64,000 bases of DNA from JBBDRW01 sp040905265 (GTDB lineage: Bacteria; Bacteroidota; Rhodothermia; Balneolales; Balneolaceae): assembly GCA_040905265.1 (NCBI GenBank), contig JBBDRW010000157.1, positions 1 through 64,000 of the forward strand. The letters are read 5' to 3'. The position numbers and the translations under genes were made by a program. The notes under the pieces are model-generated. The model saw only the letters and a program-made list of their open reading frames with translations. It searched no databases and had not been told where the DNA came from. The first letter of the stretch is position 1. The number at the start of each line of letters is the position of its first letter. Of the stretch, positions 42,844-52,305 are shown in pieces.

Positions 42844-43346
42844 GATGGATCTCGTCTTTAATTTGCCTTAAAAAAGTGATAAGTCGCAAAAAATAAGGGG
42901 ATTTTGTTTGGATTGCAATGTTCGTTTGAAAAATTGTTTCAGAAAAGAGATTGATAACAGTAATCCATGTTCAATCATGGAAGCCCCTGTACTCCGAATT
43001 CTGTCTTCTATCATCTGTCACCTATTCCCTCCAAAAGGAGATATTATCCGAAATGATTTGTAACTTTAGGAGCCTTTGCAAAACCGTCTTTTTGTTCAAT
43101 ATCTTCGTTATCGGGATTTTAAAATCCTCACATATGCTCAATATGCTGCGGTTTTAAAATCCCTCTGGCCTCGATCTTGACCAAAAATCCTGGTTTTTCA
43201 AAGACTCCTTTTACTGTTCTTGAATCGAGTGACTGAGAATTGGACAAATTTTTTCACCGGGGTATTAGAGTAAGCGCGGCCATGTATGAGTGACCCGGTT
43301 ACGGCCAACCACTAAAACTAACTTAGACTGAAGATCGCGGAAGACT
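42844..43346. other. Divergent region between rplM and acnA, with a family B element
   Basis: The 503 bp hold the promoters of rplM-rpsI and acnA and the family B element at 43069-43208. The segment at 42900-43060 shows no gene and no clear structure. Confidence 0.5.
43069..43208. mobile_element. MITE-like hairpin element, family B, copy 2
   Basis: The 140 bp start GGAGCCTTTGCAAAACCG and end GTTTTTCAAAGACTCC. It is about 90% identical to copy 1 at 26377-26519, in the same orientation, and shares the inner arms GGGATTTTAAAATCC and GGTTTTAAAATCCC. The outer base and one inner T differ. It lies upstream of aconitase and codes for nothing. Confidence 0.8.
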
Positions 43347-46067
43347 ATGAGCAAAGAAAATGATCTGCTGAAGACAAAGACGGAATTTAATACAGGCACC
43401 GGTACGGCTCATCTGTACAGCCTGAAAAAACTGGGAGAGATGGGCTACGGCAACGTGGAGCGTCTTCCGTTCACAATTAAAATTCTGCTTGAAGCAGTTC
43501 TGAGGGAATACGACGGGTATGCAGTTACAGAAGATGATGTAAAGATACTTGCCGATTACAATGCAGAGCAACCGGCTGGTGAAGTTCCTTTCAAGCCATC
43601 CCGTGTCGTTCTTCAGGATTTCACAGGGGTGCCTGCAGTCGTGGACCTGGCGGCTCTCCGGTCTGCTATGAAGGCGATGGGCGGGAATCCCCGTTCAATC
43701 AATCCGCAGGTTCCGGTAGACCTTGTGATCGACCACTCGGTTCAGGTTGATATGTTTGGCCAGGAGTACGCGTTCATGTTCAATGTGGAGAAGGAGATGG
43801 AGCGGAACCGGGAACGGTATGAATTTTTGAAATGGGGCCAGAAATCTTTTGACAATTTCCGGGTGGTTCCTCCGGGGCGCGGGATCGTTCATCAGGTGAA
43901 CCTGGAGTATCTGGCGAAGGGCGTCTTTACCCGCGAGGAGAAGGACGGAACCCGGGTTGCCTACCCGGATACACTGGTGGGTACTGACTCCCATACCACG
44001 ATGATCAACGGCCTGGGGATTCTCGGATGGGGCGTTGGTGGCATTGAAGCGGAAGCTGCAATGCTTGGCCAGCCGATTTATATGCTTGTACCGGAGGTGA
44101 TAGGTGTGAAGATGGTTGGCAAGCTTCGGGAGGGAATCACTGCGACAGATCTGACCCTGACTGTAACCGAGAAACTCCGGCGTCACGGGGTTGTCGGGAA
44201 GTTTGTGGAATTTTTCGGGCCGGGACTCAGTAACATGAGTCTGCCGGACCGTGCAACAATTGCCAATATGTCTCCGGAATATGGCGCAACGATGGGCTTT
44301 TTCCCGATCGATAGTGAAGCACTGCGGTACATGTCCCGCACCGGCCGGACCGATGAACAGGTACAGCTGGTTGAGCACTATATGAAGGAGCAGGGCCTCT
44401 ATCGAACCGACGATACGCCGGATCCCCATTTTACAGAGGTACTTGAGGTTGACCTGTCGGATATTCAGACCTCCCTTGCCGGCCCGAAGCGGCCTCAGGA
44501 CCGAATTACCCTCTCCAGAATGAAAGAGACCTTTGCCAACAGCCTGACCAGTGACGATCCGACCATGGGTTTTAACCTGGCAAAAGATAAGTTGTCCAAC
44601 AAAGGGATTTTCAAGAATGGACAGACAACCGAGATGAAGCATGGAGATGTGGTGATCGCTGCCATTACCAGTTGTACAAATACATCCAACCCGAGTGTGA
44701 TGCTCGGAGCCGGGATTATCGCCAAGAAGGCGGTGGAGCGCGGTATGAAGGTTCCCCCTTATGTGAAAACGTCTCTGGCCCCCGGTTCCCGGGTTGTGAC
44801 CGAATACCTGAACGAAGCAGGATTGACGGACTATATGGACAGACTCGGGTTCAACCTTGTCGGGTATGGCTGTACAACCTGTATCGGAAACTCCGGGCCG
44901 CTTCCGGAAGCAGTCGAAAAAGCGGTGAAAGAGGGGGATCTTATCGTTGCGGGTGTCCTTTCGGGGAACCGCAACTTTGAAGGGCGGATTCATCCATATG
45001 TCAAGGCGAACTACCTCGCCTCCCCGCCGCTGGTCGTAGCATATGCGCTTGCCGGCCGGGTAGATATCGATCTGGAGAACGAGCCGCTGGGCAAAGATGG
45101 TGACGGCAAAGATGTCTTCCTGAAGGATATATGGCCGACCACCGAGGAAATTGCCGAGTTTTTGGATAATGCGATTCGCCCCGAATTGTTTGAGAAGATG
45201 TACGGGGATATTTTTGAATCGGAAGAATGGGAAAAGATACCGGTCGGTGGGGGAGACCTGTATGAGTGGAAAGAGGAGTCAACCTATATCCAGGAGCCTC
45301 CGTTTTTTATGAATATGGATGAAACCCCGGAGCCGATCAAGCCGATTCGCGGTGCACATGCACTTGTGAAGGTCGGAGACTCCATTACGACCGATCACAT
45401 TTCTCCGGCCGGGAATATCAAGACGGACAGCCCGGCAGGCACCTATCTGGTTGAAAATGGTGTAGAGCCGGCGGATTTTAACTCCTATGGATCGAGAAGG
45501 GGGAACGATCGGGTGATGACACGGGGTACCTTCGCCAATGTACGGTTCAAGAACCAGCTTGCCCCGGGAACCGAGGGCGGGTTTACGAACTATTTGCCGG
45601 AAGATGAGATCACTACGATCTTCGATGCAGCCACACGCTATAGGAAAGAGGGAATTCCGCTGGTTGCTCTGGCCGGGAAGGAGTATGGAACCGGATCTTC
45701 CAGAGACTGGGCCGCAAAGGGTACCATTCTTCTGGGTGTCCGGGCTGTGATTGCCACCTCTTATGAGAGAATTCACCGGTCGAACCTGGTCGGCATGGGA
45801 GTACTGCCCCTGCAATTTGCAGATGGCGAGAGCCATGAGAGCCTGGGACTTGACGGTTCGGAGTTGTTCGATATTGAAATCTCTGACGATCTGAAACCGC
45901 GACAGGAAGTACCGGTTGTCGCCCGAAAGTCGGATGGGAAGGAGGTTCGATTTACAACGATCTGCAGAATCGATACCCCGGTTGAGATCGACTATTTCCG
46001 GAACGGGGGAATCCTCCATAAGGTGCTGCGCGATTACGTTGAAGAGGATAAAAAACAGCGCTCGTAA
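43347..46067 (+). CDS. acnA: Aconitate hydratase AcnA type
   Basis: A 906-residue TCA-cycle enzyme that interconverts citrate and isocitrate with a [4Fe-4S] cluster. The cluster cysteines sit in AITSCTNTSNPSVMLGA and YGCTTCIGNSGPL. Other family marks are LPFTIKILLEAVLRE, VVLQDFTGVPAVVDLAA, GTDSHTTMINGLG, ITTDHISPAGNI, SYGSRRGNDRVMTRGTF and EYGTGSSRDWAAKG. The order of domains (1-3, linker, swivel domain 4) is that of the AcnA/IRP1 class. It is a single gene that converges with the monooxygenase gene. Confidence 0.97.
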   Translation: MSKENDLLKTKTEFNTGTGTAHLYSLKKLGEMGYGNVERLPFTIKILLEAVLREYDGYAVTEDDVKILADYNAEQPAGEVPFKPSRVVLQDFTGVPAVVDLAALRSAMKAMGGNPRSINPQVPVDLVIDHSVQVDMFGQEYAFMFNVEKEMERNRERYEFLKWGQKSFDNFRVVPPGRGIVHQVNLEYLAKGVFTREEKDGTRVAYPDTLVGTDSHTTMINGLGILGWGVGGIEAEAAMLGQPIYMLVPEVIGVKMVGKLREGITATDLTLTVTEKLRRHGVVGKFVEFFGPGLSNMSLPDRATIANMSPEYGATMGFFPIDSEALRYMSRTGRTDEQVQLVEHYMKEQGLYRTDDTPDPHFTEVLEVDLSDIQTSLAGPKRPQDRITLSRMKETFANSLTSDDPTMGFNLAKDKLSNKGIFKNGQTTEMKHGDVVIAAITSCTNTSNPSVMLGAGIIAKKAVERGMKVPPYVKTSLAPGSRVVTEYLNEAGLTDYMDRLGFNLVGYGCTTCIGNSGPLPEAVEKAVKEGDLIVAGVLSGNRNFEGRIHPYVKANYLASPPLVVAYALAGRVDIDLENEPLGKDGDGKDVFLKDIWPTTEEIAEFLDNAIRPELFEKMYGDIFESEEWEKIPVGGGDLYEWKEESTYIQEPPFFMNMDETPEPIKPIRGAHALVKVGDSITTDHISPAGNIKTDSPAGTYLVENGVEPADFNSYGSRRGNDRVMTRGTFANVRFKNQLAPGTEGGFTNYLPEDEITTIFDAATRYRKEGIPLVALAGKEYGTGSSRDWAAKGTILLGVRAVIATSYERIHRSNLVGMGVLPLQFADGESHESLGLDGSELFDIEISDDLKPRQEVPVVARKSDGKEVRFTTICRIDTPVEIDYFRNGGILHKVLRDYVEEDKKQRS

Positions 46068-46143
46068 GGGCATATAAGCGAATCGTTCCCGACGGAAAGG
46101 GCAGGTGGCTTTGTAAGCAGAAGAACTCTGTCTGCCGGGCAGA

Positions 46144-47316
46144 TTATTCCAGCCCCCGCATTGTGAATCGTTCGGCCATGACTCTCTCTGCCGGGGTGTT
46201 GGTGATAAACCAGGCAGCGAATTTTCTGGGTGCTTCGTATCGGTGTTTCCGGCCCAGTTTCATATTCCACTCGGCGCGGCGTGCGGCTTTTCTGGCGGCA
46301 CTCCGCCGCCTTTCAGACCATTGAGAGAGAAGCTTGTCGCTATCCGATCGCTTATAAAGTGAGTCGGCAAGAGTAGCCGCAAGATCACAGGCTCCCAGCC
46401 AGCCCAGGTTCATCCCCTGGCCACCGATGGGGCTAACTACATGTGCGGCGTCTCCCGCCAACAGAATCCGCTCCTTGAAGAGAGTGTCAGCAAGGTAGTG
46501 CTGAACGCCGAAACTGCCGGCCATACTGCAAGTACAAGTGGAGAGATCGGCAGATATCCGCTGCCGGACCAGCCGTTCAAGAATCTTTTCTTGCATTTCA
46601 GGCTCATACTTGTCTGTTTTTACCACCCATCGCCGTTGTTTTCCCGGCATTGGAATACTCTCGATTAATCCATCCGGATGGAGCCAGACTCCTGCATCCG
46701 GCCCAAGTCCGGTCCGATCTGTATAATCTCCCATGAGATAGGTATCGGGATAGGGGCCGCCCTGGAAATGGATTCCGGCCGAGGCACGCACCATACTGTT
46801 CTTCCCGTCGCACCCTACTACCCATTCACCGGCTACCTCTTTTTTTTTCTCGCCCCGGACCGTATATGTGATTCGAGCCGCTTCTGTTTCCACGGAGATC
46901 TTCCTGACGTCTGCCATTCGGATCAGGCAGCCGGGAGATCGTCTCCGCAACTCCTCCTCAAGAATCTGTTCGGTCTGATATTGAGGTATCGACAATACGT
47001 ACGTATGCGGCGGCCGGCAGTTCTCAAACCGGATCGCCCCGATCTGTTTCCGGCCATAGTAGGCCCGGCCGGTTCTGATCTTCAGGCCATGTTTCAAAAA
47101 GGGCTCAGTGATTTCTGCCCGGTCGAAACAGTCCAGGCTGGGTGGATGAATTCCCAGTGACCGGGAGTGGGGATCAATCGATTTTCGTTTTTCCAGTACC
47201 AGGCACTCGATCCCGGCCTTCAACAGGCAGAGTGCAAGAAAAAGGCCGACGGGGCCTCCCCCTACGATGACAACGGGGACTGTATCTGTTGATTCAGCTG
47301 AATTCACGGATGGCAA
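46144..47316 (-). CDS. FAD-dependent monooxygenase of the polyketide cluster
   Basis: A 390-residue UbiH/PHBH-type flavoprotein. The N-terminal nucleotide site is VVIVGGGPVGLFLALCLLKAG, the DG motif appears as VVGCDGKNSMVRASAG, and the second FAD motif is LLAGDAAHVVSPIGGQGMN. It should hydroxylate an aromatic or phenolic substrate. The frame begins at TTG 47316 (a GTG at 47307 is an alternative) and overlaps the methyltransferase gene by 23 bp. Last of the MATE-PKS-methyltransferase-monooxygenase run. Confidence 0.88.
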   Translation of the reverse strand: MPSVNSAESTDTVPVVIVGGGPVGLFLALCLLKAGIECLVLEKRKSIDPHSRSLGIHPPSLDCFDRAEITEPFLKHGLKIRTGRAYYGRKQIGAIRFENCRPPHTYVLSIPQYQTEQILEEELRRRSPGCLIRMADVRKISVETEAARITYTVRGEKKKEVAGEWVVGCDGKNSMVRASAGIHFQGGPYPDTYLMGDYTDRTGLGPDAGVWLHPDGLIESIPMPGKQRRWVVKTDKYEPEMQEKILERLVRQRISADLSTCTCSMAGSFGVQHYLADTLFKERILLAGDAAHVVSPIGGQGMNLGWLGACDLAATLADSLYKRSDSDKLLSQWSERRRSAARKAARRAEWNMKLGRKHRYEAPRKFAAWFITNTPAERVMAERFTMRGLE

Positions 47317-47989
47317 GAAGACGGCTTGGTATCAGTTTTTTAACGACCCACCCTTCCGGCAGCATTCGCTGAAGTTCGTTCCTGGTGAAGCTTCTGCGGA
47401 TCGAGGTAAATCCGTCTCTGACAATATAGGACGAGGAGTAGAGCCAGGGGGCCGTGAGTGCAAAAGCGGCAAAACCGGTTCTGTTGCGCCGAATGTCGTT
47501 AAAGAGGATGAGTTTTCGGGCAAGAGACTCTGCCGCGACAGAGAAGGGATAGATCTCTTCATTCTTCAAATGGTGGAGCAGATGATTGGAAACCACCACA
47601 TCATATATCTCCCCGTAACCAATCAGATCACTGGCCTCACACTGCCGGAATTCGACATTTGCCGGTGTGGAGAGTTGCTGCAGATATTCAAATGCTCTTG
47701 GGTCCGGATCGATTCCGCTCACCTGAACCTCGATGCCTGATTCCAGCGCCCACTCGGCAAAATTGAGGCACAGATCGCCACCCCCACATCCGATGTCAAG
47801 GATCCGCAGCGGTTTTCCGGTTCGGGAAAGAGGAGCGATCCAGGCTTTAAAGAGGGTTTTCCAGCGTGAAATTTTTCTATTCAGATCTGCAAACTGACGG
47901 TATGTATTGAACAACAACTCTCTGTCCGCATCCGGATCATCCATCCGTTCGGTCAGCTGTTCGGCTCTCTGTTGCAGGTTGGGAAACAT
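47294..47989 (-). CDS. Class I SAM-dependent methyltransferase of the polyketide cluster
   Basis: A 231-residue methyltransferase. The SAM site is LRILDIGCGGGDLCLNFAEW with the following acidic loop VSGIDPDPRAFEYL; later marks are VVVSNHLLHHL. The sequence is closest in type to UbiE/COQ5-like and other small-molecule methyltransferases. It lies 4 bp after the type III PKS stop and overlaps the monooxygenase gene, so it most likely methylates the polyketide product. Confidence 0.88.
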   Translation of the reverse strand: MFPNLQQRAEQLTERMDDPDADRELLFNTYRQFADLNRKISRWKTLFKAWIAPLSRTGKPLRILDIGCGGGDLCLNFAEWALESGIEVQVSGIDPDPRAFEYLQQLSTPANVEFRQCEASDLIGYGEIYDVVVSNHLLHHLKNEEIYPFSVAAESLARKLILFNDIRRNRTGFAAFALTAPWLYSSSYIVRDGFTSIRRSFTRNELQRMLPEGWVVKKLIPSRLLAIREFS

Positions 47990-47993
47990 TGTT

Positions 47994-49103
47994 TCAGGAG
48001 TCAGGAGCTGGTGGTTTTCGTTTCATGATGGCACTCTCGATGGTCAGTCCGGGGCCGAATGCCATAGCAAGAACCGGTTCTTGCTCCGCAGCAAGCGGCT
48101 TTTGCAAAACTTCCTGCAGAACAAAGAGGATCGTTGCACTGCTCATGTTTCCATACCGTGAGAGTACAGTCCGGGACGCGTGAAGCCTCTCCTCCGGCAG
48201 CTCAAATTCTCCGGCTACCCGGTCCAGAATCGCCCGGCCGCCCGGGTGGATGGCCCACCGTATGATCTCATCCGGCTTCAATTTGTGAGATTCAAACAGT
48301 GGTTCCAAAAATGATCGCAGGTTTTTTGATAACAGATCTGGTATGTAGGCGGAGAGGACCATGTTAAATCCGTTATCACCAATCGTCCAGGCCATATCCT
48401 TTTCTCCTTCATCGGTGATGGAAGAGGCAAACGTCTCCAGTTCAAAATGGGCTTTTCCATCCGGGGGGTCGGAGGATACGATGGCTCCGGAAGCGCCGTC
48501 GGCAAAGACGGTTGTAGAGATCAGGTTGTCGATCTCCGGGGACGTCTGAAAATGGAGGCTGCAGAGTTCCACAGAGACAATCATTACACGTGCATCACGG
48601 TTCGCCCGGCAGATCTGATCCGCCAGTTTCAGGGCGGGCAATACGGCATAACACCCCATAAAGCCGAGATGGTACCGTTCGGTCTCTTTCCGGAGGCCGA
48701 GGGAACGGATAATGTCAAAATCGGGACCGGGGGCATAGAAGCCGGTACAGGAGACGGTTATAAGATGTGTGATCGATTCTGATGTGAATGCAGAGTCTCT
48801 AAGAAGAGTTGTCGCTGTCTGAACGAAGAGCTGTCGTGCTTTCTCCTGATAGATCGTATTTCGGGTCTCGGTACCGGGCGAATCACCGTTTTTTCTGAAA
48901 AACCGATTTGCGGATCCCTGATGTTTGAAATCCTCCAGAACGGAGTGTCTGGTCTCGATCCCGGAGTGGGAATAGAGCCTGTGAATCAGCCGTTTGCGGG
49001 GTTCGGTATCCCCGATCCATTCCTTCATCTGTTCACGAACCTCATCCTGGAGGTAACGATACTCCGGGGTGGTCGTTGAAATGGTATGAATGATGGAGGG
49101 CAT
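47994..49103 (-). CDS. Type III polyketide synthase (chalcone/alkylresorcinol synthase family)
   Basis: A 369-residue ketosynthase-like enzyme that condenses malonyl-CoA units on an acyl starter. The catalytic cysteine is in LGFMGCYAVLPALK, the histidine in WAIHPGGRAILD and the asparagine in SRYGNMSSATILFVL. ITVSCTGFYAPGPDFDII and VSVELCSLHFQ are also typical. The ATG at 49103 starts MPSIIHTIST at the family N-terminus; a TTG at 49151 is not needed. Product type cannot be told from sequence, but a long-chain alkylresorcinol or alkylpyrone is likely given the downstream methyltransferase and monooxygenase. Confidence 0.92.
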   Translation of the reverse strand: MPSIIHTISTTTPEYRYLQDEVREQMKEWIGDTEPRKRLIHRLYSHSGIETRHSVLEDFKHQGSANRFFRKNGDSPGTETRNTIYQEKARQLFVQTATTLLRDSAFTSESITHLITVSCTGFYAPGPDFDIIRSLGLRKETERYHLGFMGCYAVLPALKLADQICRANRDARVMIVSVELCSLHFQTSPEIDNLISTTVFADGASGAIVSSDPPDGKAHFELETFASSITDEGEKDMAWTIGDNGFNMVLSAYIPDLLSKNLRSFLEPLFESHKLKPDEIIRWAIHPGGRAILDRVAGEFELPEERLHASRTVLSRYGNMSSATILFVLQEVLQKPLAAEQEPVLAMAFGPGLTIESAIMKRKPPAPDS

Positions 49104-49166
49104 TTCCGGAAAAAGATTTCTGTACGGTTGTCTGTTTCTGTACAAACCCAAAAAAGAAGATTTCGT

Positions 49167-50522
49167 TCAGGAGTGAGAACGGGTCTTCTGCCAGAAACGG
49201 ACGTTATGAAGAATTCCTGCAATGGTTAATCCTACGATGAGTCCTGTCCAGAGCCCGATCGGACCGATTCCCCTTGCCATTCCGAGATACCAGGCAAGGG
49301 AAAGTCCGACTATCAGATAGGCGAAAATATTTACATACATGGGAACCTGTGTATCTTTCAGGCCGCGAAGTGCTCCGAAGCCGCCTACCTGAAGGCCATC
49401 CGATATCTGAAATATGGCCGCCATGAAGAGGAGCTGAATCGCGATAACCTTGACATCCTGATTTGTCGTATAGATAGCGATGATCTGCTCCGGGAAAAGG
49501 ATCATACAGAGTGCTGTGAAGCACATAAAGAGAGTGCACATTCCGACTCCAACAAACCCTTTGAAGCGTGCTTCGGCCGTTCGGCCCTTGCCGGCCGCCT
49601 GCCCGACTCTTGCAGTGATTGCCATGGAGAGCCCGAAGGGAACCATAAAGACCATGGCAGCTACATTAATGGCGATTTGATGGGCTGCAACCGCAATGGT
49701 GCCGATCGTGCCCATCAGCAGGCTTACAATGGCAAACATGGTCACTTCCATAGTTGCGCTTACCCCGATCGGGACACCGATAGAGACCAGTTCCTTCAGC
49801 CTCTCTTTCTCCGGCAGACGCCATTTTTCAAAGATACCGAACCGCTGATATGGTTGGAACTTCCAGGTAAAGGAGAAGATAGCGAGGAACATGATCAGAT
49901 AGACGATGGCAGAGGCATATCCGGTACCGATGGCTCCAAGCTGAGGGAATCCCAGCTTCCCATACATCAGCAGATAGTTTAACGGAATATTTGCCAGTGT
50001 ACCGATCAGTGCGACAAACATGCCAGGTCGGCTGACGGACATGCCTTCACTGAAGTATCGCAGCCCGCCATAGGCCATGACCGGAAAGAAGCCCCAGGAG
50101 ATTGCATCCAGATAGCCGGATGCAACCGGGATCACTTCCGGGGTTACCCCGATCCAGACCATGACAAATTCCAGGTTTCGAACGATAAAAAAGAACGGGA
50201 GTGCAATGATCTGGCTCAGCCAGAGCATCTGTCTTGCATTGGATCCGATCTGATGAAACCGGCGGCTGCCATAATTCTGGGCAACGATCGGATTTACAGC
50301 CATCAGAGTACCAAGCCCGAATACCAGAAACGGCAGCAGGAGGCTTGAGCCGACAGCTACCGCAGCCAGGTCGAGGGCAGAGAGTCTCCCTGCCATCACA
50401 GTGTCGACAAAATTCATCGACATCTGAAGGATTTGTGCCAGAATGATCGGAATCCCGAATTTCAGGGTGGTGCCGGCCTCATCCAGGATGCGGTATCGAT
50501 ATGACCGGTCGAAATGTTGCGT
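49167..50522 (-). CDS. MATE family efflux transporter, probable ACG start
   Basis: A 12-helix inner-membrane exporter of the MATE family. The first in-frame ATG (50423) gives MSMNFVDTVMAGRLSALDLA, which cuts away the first half of helix 1. In the same frame upstream the sequence codes LKFGIPIILAQILQMSMNF, exactly the family N-terminus, with no stop until 50537. That stretch has no ATG, GTG or TTG; ACG at 50522, 8 bases after AAGAGG, is the best placed start, giving 451 residues. It is 63 bp upstream of the type III PKS and may export its product. Confidence 0.85.
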   Translation of the reverse strand, partial: TQHFDRSYRYRILDEAGTTLKFGIPIILAQILQMSMNFVDTVMAGRLSALDLAAVAVGSSLLLPFLVFGLGTLMAVNPIVAQNYGSRRFHQIGSNARQMLWLSQIIALPFFFIVRNLEFVMVWIGVTPEVIPVASGYLDAISWGFFPVMAYGGLRYFSEGMSVSRPGMFVALIGTLANIPLNYLLMYGKLGFPQLGAIGTGYASAIVYLIMFLAIFSFTWKFQPYQRFGIFEKWRLPEKERLKELVSIGVPIGVSATMEVTMFAIVSLLMGTIGTIAVAAHQIAINVAAMVFMVPFGLSMAITARVGQAAGKGRTAEARFKGFVGVGMCTLFMCFTALCMILFPEQIIAIYTTNQDVKVIAIQLLFMAAIFQISDGLQVGGFGALRGLKDTQVPMYVNIFAYLIVGLSLAWYLGMARGIGPIGLWTGLIVGLTIAGILHNVRFWQKTRSHS

Positions 50523-50545
50523 AGGAACTGCCTCTTACTCTTGCC

Positions 50546-51430
50546 TTATTGTTGAAATCCACTGCTAACAAACCGGAGTACTTCCGGCAATGCGGTTCGC
50601 CAGTACTCCCATGTGTGCTCTCCTTCCCGTACGCGAAACTCATGAGGTATTTCCCGGTCAATCATCAGGGCATGAAGCTCCATGTTCCCTTTAATGAGAA
50701 AATCCTTGTCCCCGCAATCGATGTAATACCGTACACTTTGTAACGCTTCCGGGTCTTCAGACTGAACCAGATCCAGTATAAAATTCTCCCTGAAATGGCT
50801 GGTAATCCGTTCTTCTCCTTCCAGGCCCGGGCCGTAGGGAGGGCCGAAAACATTGTCCCAGGTCTGCTGCGGCATCCCGATGAATTCCTCTTCGGTGAAA
50901 ATTCCGCTACTGAGAGGGGCTGCTGACGCGAAGAGTTCCGGATGTTTCAGCGCCATAATCAGAGCGCCATGCCCACCCATGGAGAGGCCCGCTATCGCAC
51001 GAAACCGTTTGTCAGGCCGAGTGCGATAGGCGTAGTCGACATAGGGGATCAGCTCCTGAATGAAAAAGTCCTCATAACGTACCGTTCCATCATGATTGTT
51101 GATATACCAGCTTACTCCGGCATCCGGCATGACGATAATCATAGGTACCGTGTTGATCGATTCCATCTCTTTGTCCGCGATTTCCTGTACTTCCCCATAT
51201 TGAGTCCAGGCGATTTCATCGTCAGAATAGCCGTGGAGCAGGTAGAGAACCGGGTAGTTTCTGTTGGAGTGCTCATAGTCTTCCGGAAGATAGATACTGT
51301 ACTCCACCTCTTTATCCAGAATCTCGCTGCTCAGTGAGAGGCTTTCGAGGATTACACCGGATTGGCCGAAGACCAATACCGGAAAGGACAACAGTATGAT
51401 AAGCAGCGGCAAACGTGTTTTTTTCAACAT
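50546..51430 (-). CDS. Secreted esterase (Esterase D-like family)
   Basis: A 294-residue exported alpha/beta hydrolase. The signal peptide covers residues 1-22 (ending LVFGQ). The fold is shown by SIYLPEDYEHSNRNYPVLYLLHGYSDDE, the nucleophile elbow AIAGLSMGGHGAL with Ser, and the C-terminal histidine in REGEHTWEYW. Such enzymes hydrolyse acyl esters or feruloyl-type sugar esters in the periplasm. It is a single gene upstream of the MATE gene on the same strand; a repeat end lies before it. Confidence 0.88.
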   Translation of the reverse strand: MLKKTRLPLLIILLSFPVLVFGQSGVILESLSLSSEILDKEVEYSIYLPEDYEHSNRNYPVLYLLHGYSDDEIAWTQYGEVQEIADKEMESINTVPMIIVMPDAGVSWYINNHDGTVRYEDFFIQELIPYVDYAYRTRPDKRFRAIAGLSMGGHGALIMALKHPELFASAAPLSSGIFTEEEFIGMPQQTWDNVFGPPYGPGLEGEERITSHFRENFILDLVQSEDPEALQSVRYYIDCGDKDFLIKGNMELHALMIDREIPHEFRVREGEHTWEYWRTALPEVLRFVSSGFQQ

Positions 51431-51573
51431 GGGTTCAGTAATTGATTAGGAATGGTTTAATTCGATTCTATCATTTCAGAATATATTTCAGTCCCGCCAG
51501 ACTCGATTCTTGCTATGTGTTTTAAAATAAGATTTTATTTGTAGTCGCATGGTCAATGATTGTTGGTTATGAG

Positions 51574-51592
51574 ACAGTTTTGCAAAGGCTCC
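51574..51592. repeat. Solo end of the family B element
   Basis: ACAGTTTTGCAAAGGCTCC is the reverse complement of the left end of the 143-bp element at 26377. It abuts the stop codon of the dehydrogenase small subunit (51592-51594). Its other end is not recognisable in the preceding 150 bp, although a TTTTAAAA stretch occurs there. Confidence 0.6.
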
Positions 51593-52305
51593 TATGATCC
51601 TCGTGAAGTTAGATTGCCCTCTTCGTCCCATTCGGCAATTATCCCCCGTTCTTCCTGTTTGATACACTCTTCAACGGTTTTCTGGTCATAGCGGAACCCA
51701 TGTTTCCGGAGAACTTCATCGGGAACGCCGTCCCAGAATCCGGGTGTGTTGCCCTGGTACCCGATATCCTCAACGCCGATTTGAGATGTAAAAAATCCGG
51801 TAGCAACCAGATCACGCATCCGGTTAAAAAAGCGGACGCCGTACATCGCGTTCGGCTCTGCATCGTCAGGCCAGGCGATTTCATCGATCAGTTCGAGCCG
51901 TTCATCCGGTGTACAGCTTGCAAAGGCCTTGTCAAACAGGGAGAGTGCCCGGTTGTTAAGCCACATCAACCCGCCCCGCGTCGGGACCTGGAGTGATGGC
52001 ATATCTTTCATCATGAATTCGATGAAGTCGGGGACACCCGCATCTGTGGCGCTTCCTGAAACGTCGTCTGCTGGAATAATGATATCAGAGAGAATTTCCA
52101 CCATCTCCCGCTCTGCATCACTGAAAAAAGTCTCGGACCGGAGCTCTTCATCCCGTTTGGCTTCGTCCGGGGTACGCCCGTATCCGTTTTGTGCAATAAT
52201 CTGTTCACTGGTTGCCAGGTCTTCATCGGTGCAGCCCCGGGTGAAAAAGAATCCGGCCCCGAGGGAACCGGCAAACAGCAGTTTCAGGTGTTCACGTCTG
52301 TCCAT
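51592..52305 (-). CDS. Gluconate 2-dehydrogenase subunit 3 family protein
   Basis: A 237-residue small subunit that accompanies GMC-type dehydrogenases. The N-terminus MDRREHLKLLFAGSLGAGFF is a Tat-like signal with RR, and GCT after it might be a lipobox. The family domain (about 60-200) has FFSDAEREMVEILSDIIIPADD and GVPDFIEFMMKD. It should carry the large subunit across the membrane. Its ATG overlaps the TGA of the GMC gene by one base, so translation is coupled. Confidence 0.9.
   Translation of the reverse strand: MDRREHLKLLFAGSLGAGFFFTRGCTDEDLATSEQIIAQNGYGRTPDEAKRDEELRSETFFSDAEREMVEILSDIIIPADDVSGSATDAGVPDFIEFMMKDMPSLQVPTRGGLMWLNNRALSLFDKAFASCTPDERLELIDEIAWPDDAEPNAMYGVRFFNRMRDLVATGFFTSQIGVEDIGYQGNTPGFWDGVPDEVLRKHGFRYDQKTVEECIKQEERGIIAEWDEEGNLTSRGS

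Noticed and set aside
43695..44993. A 432-residue open frame on the minus strand
   Set aside because: Antisense to aconitase, whose frame is complete and full of signature motifs.
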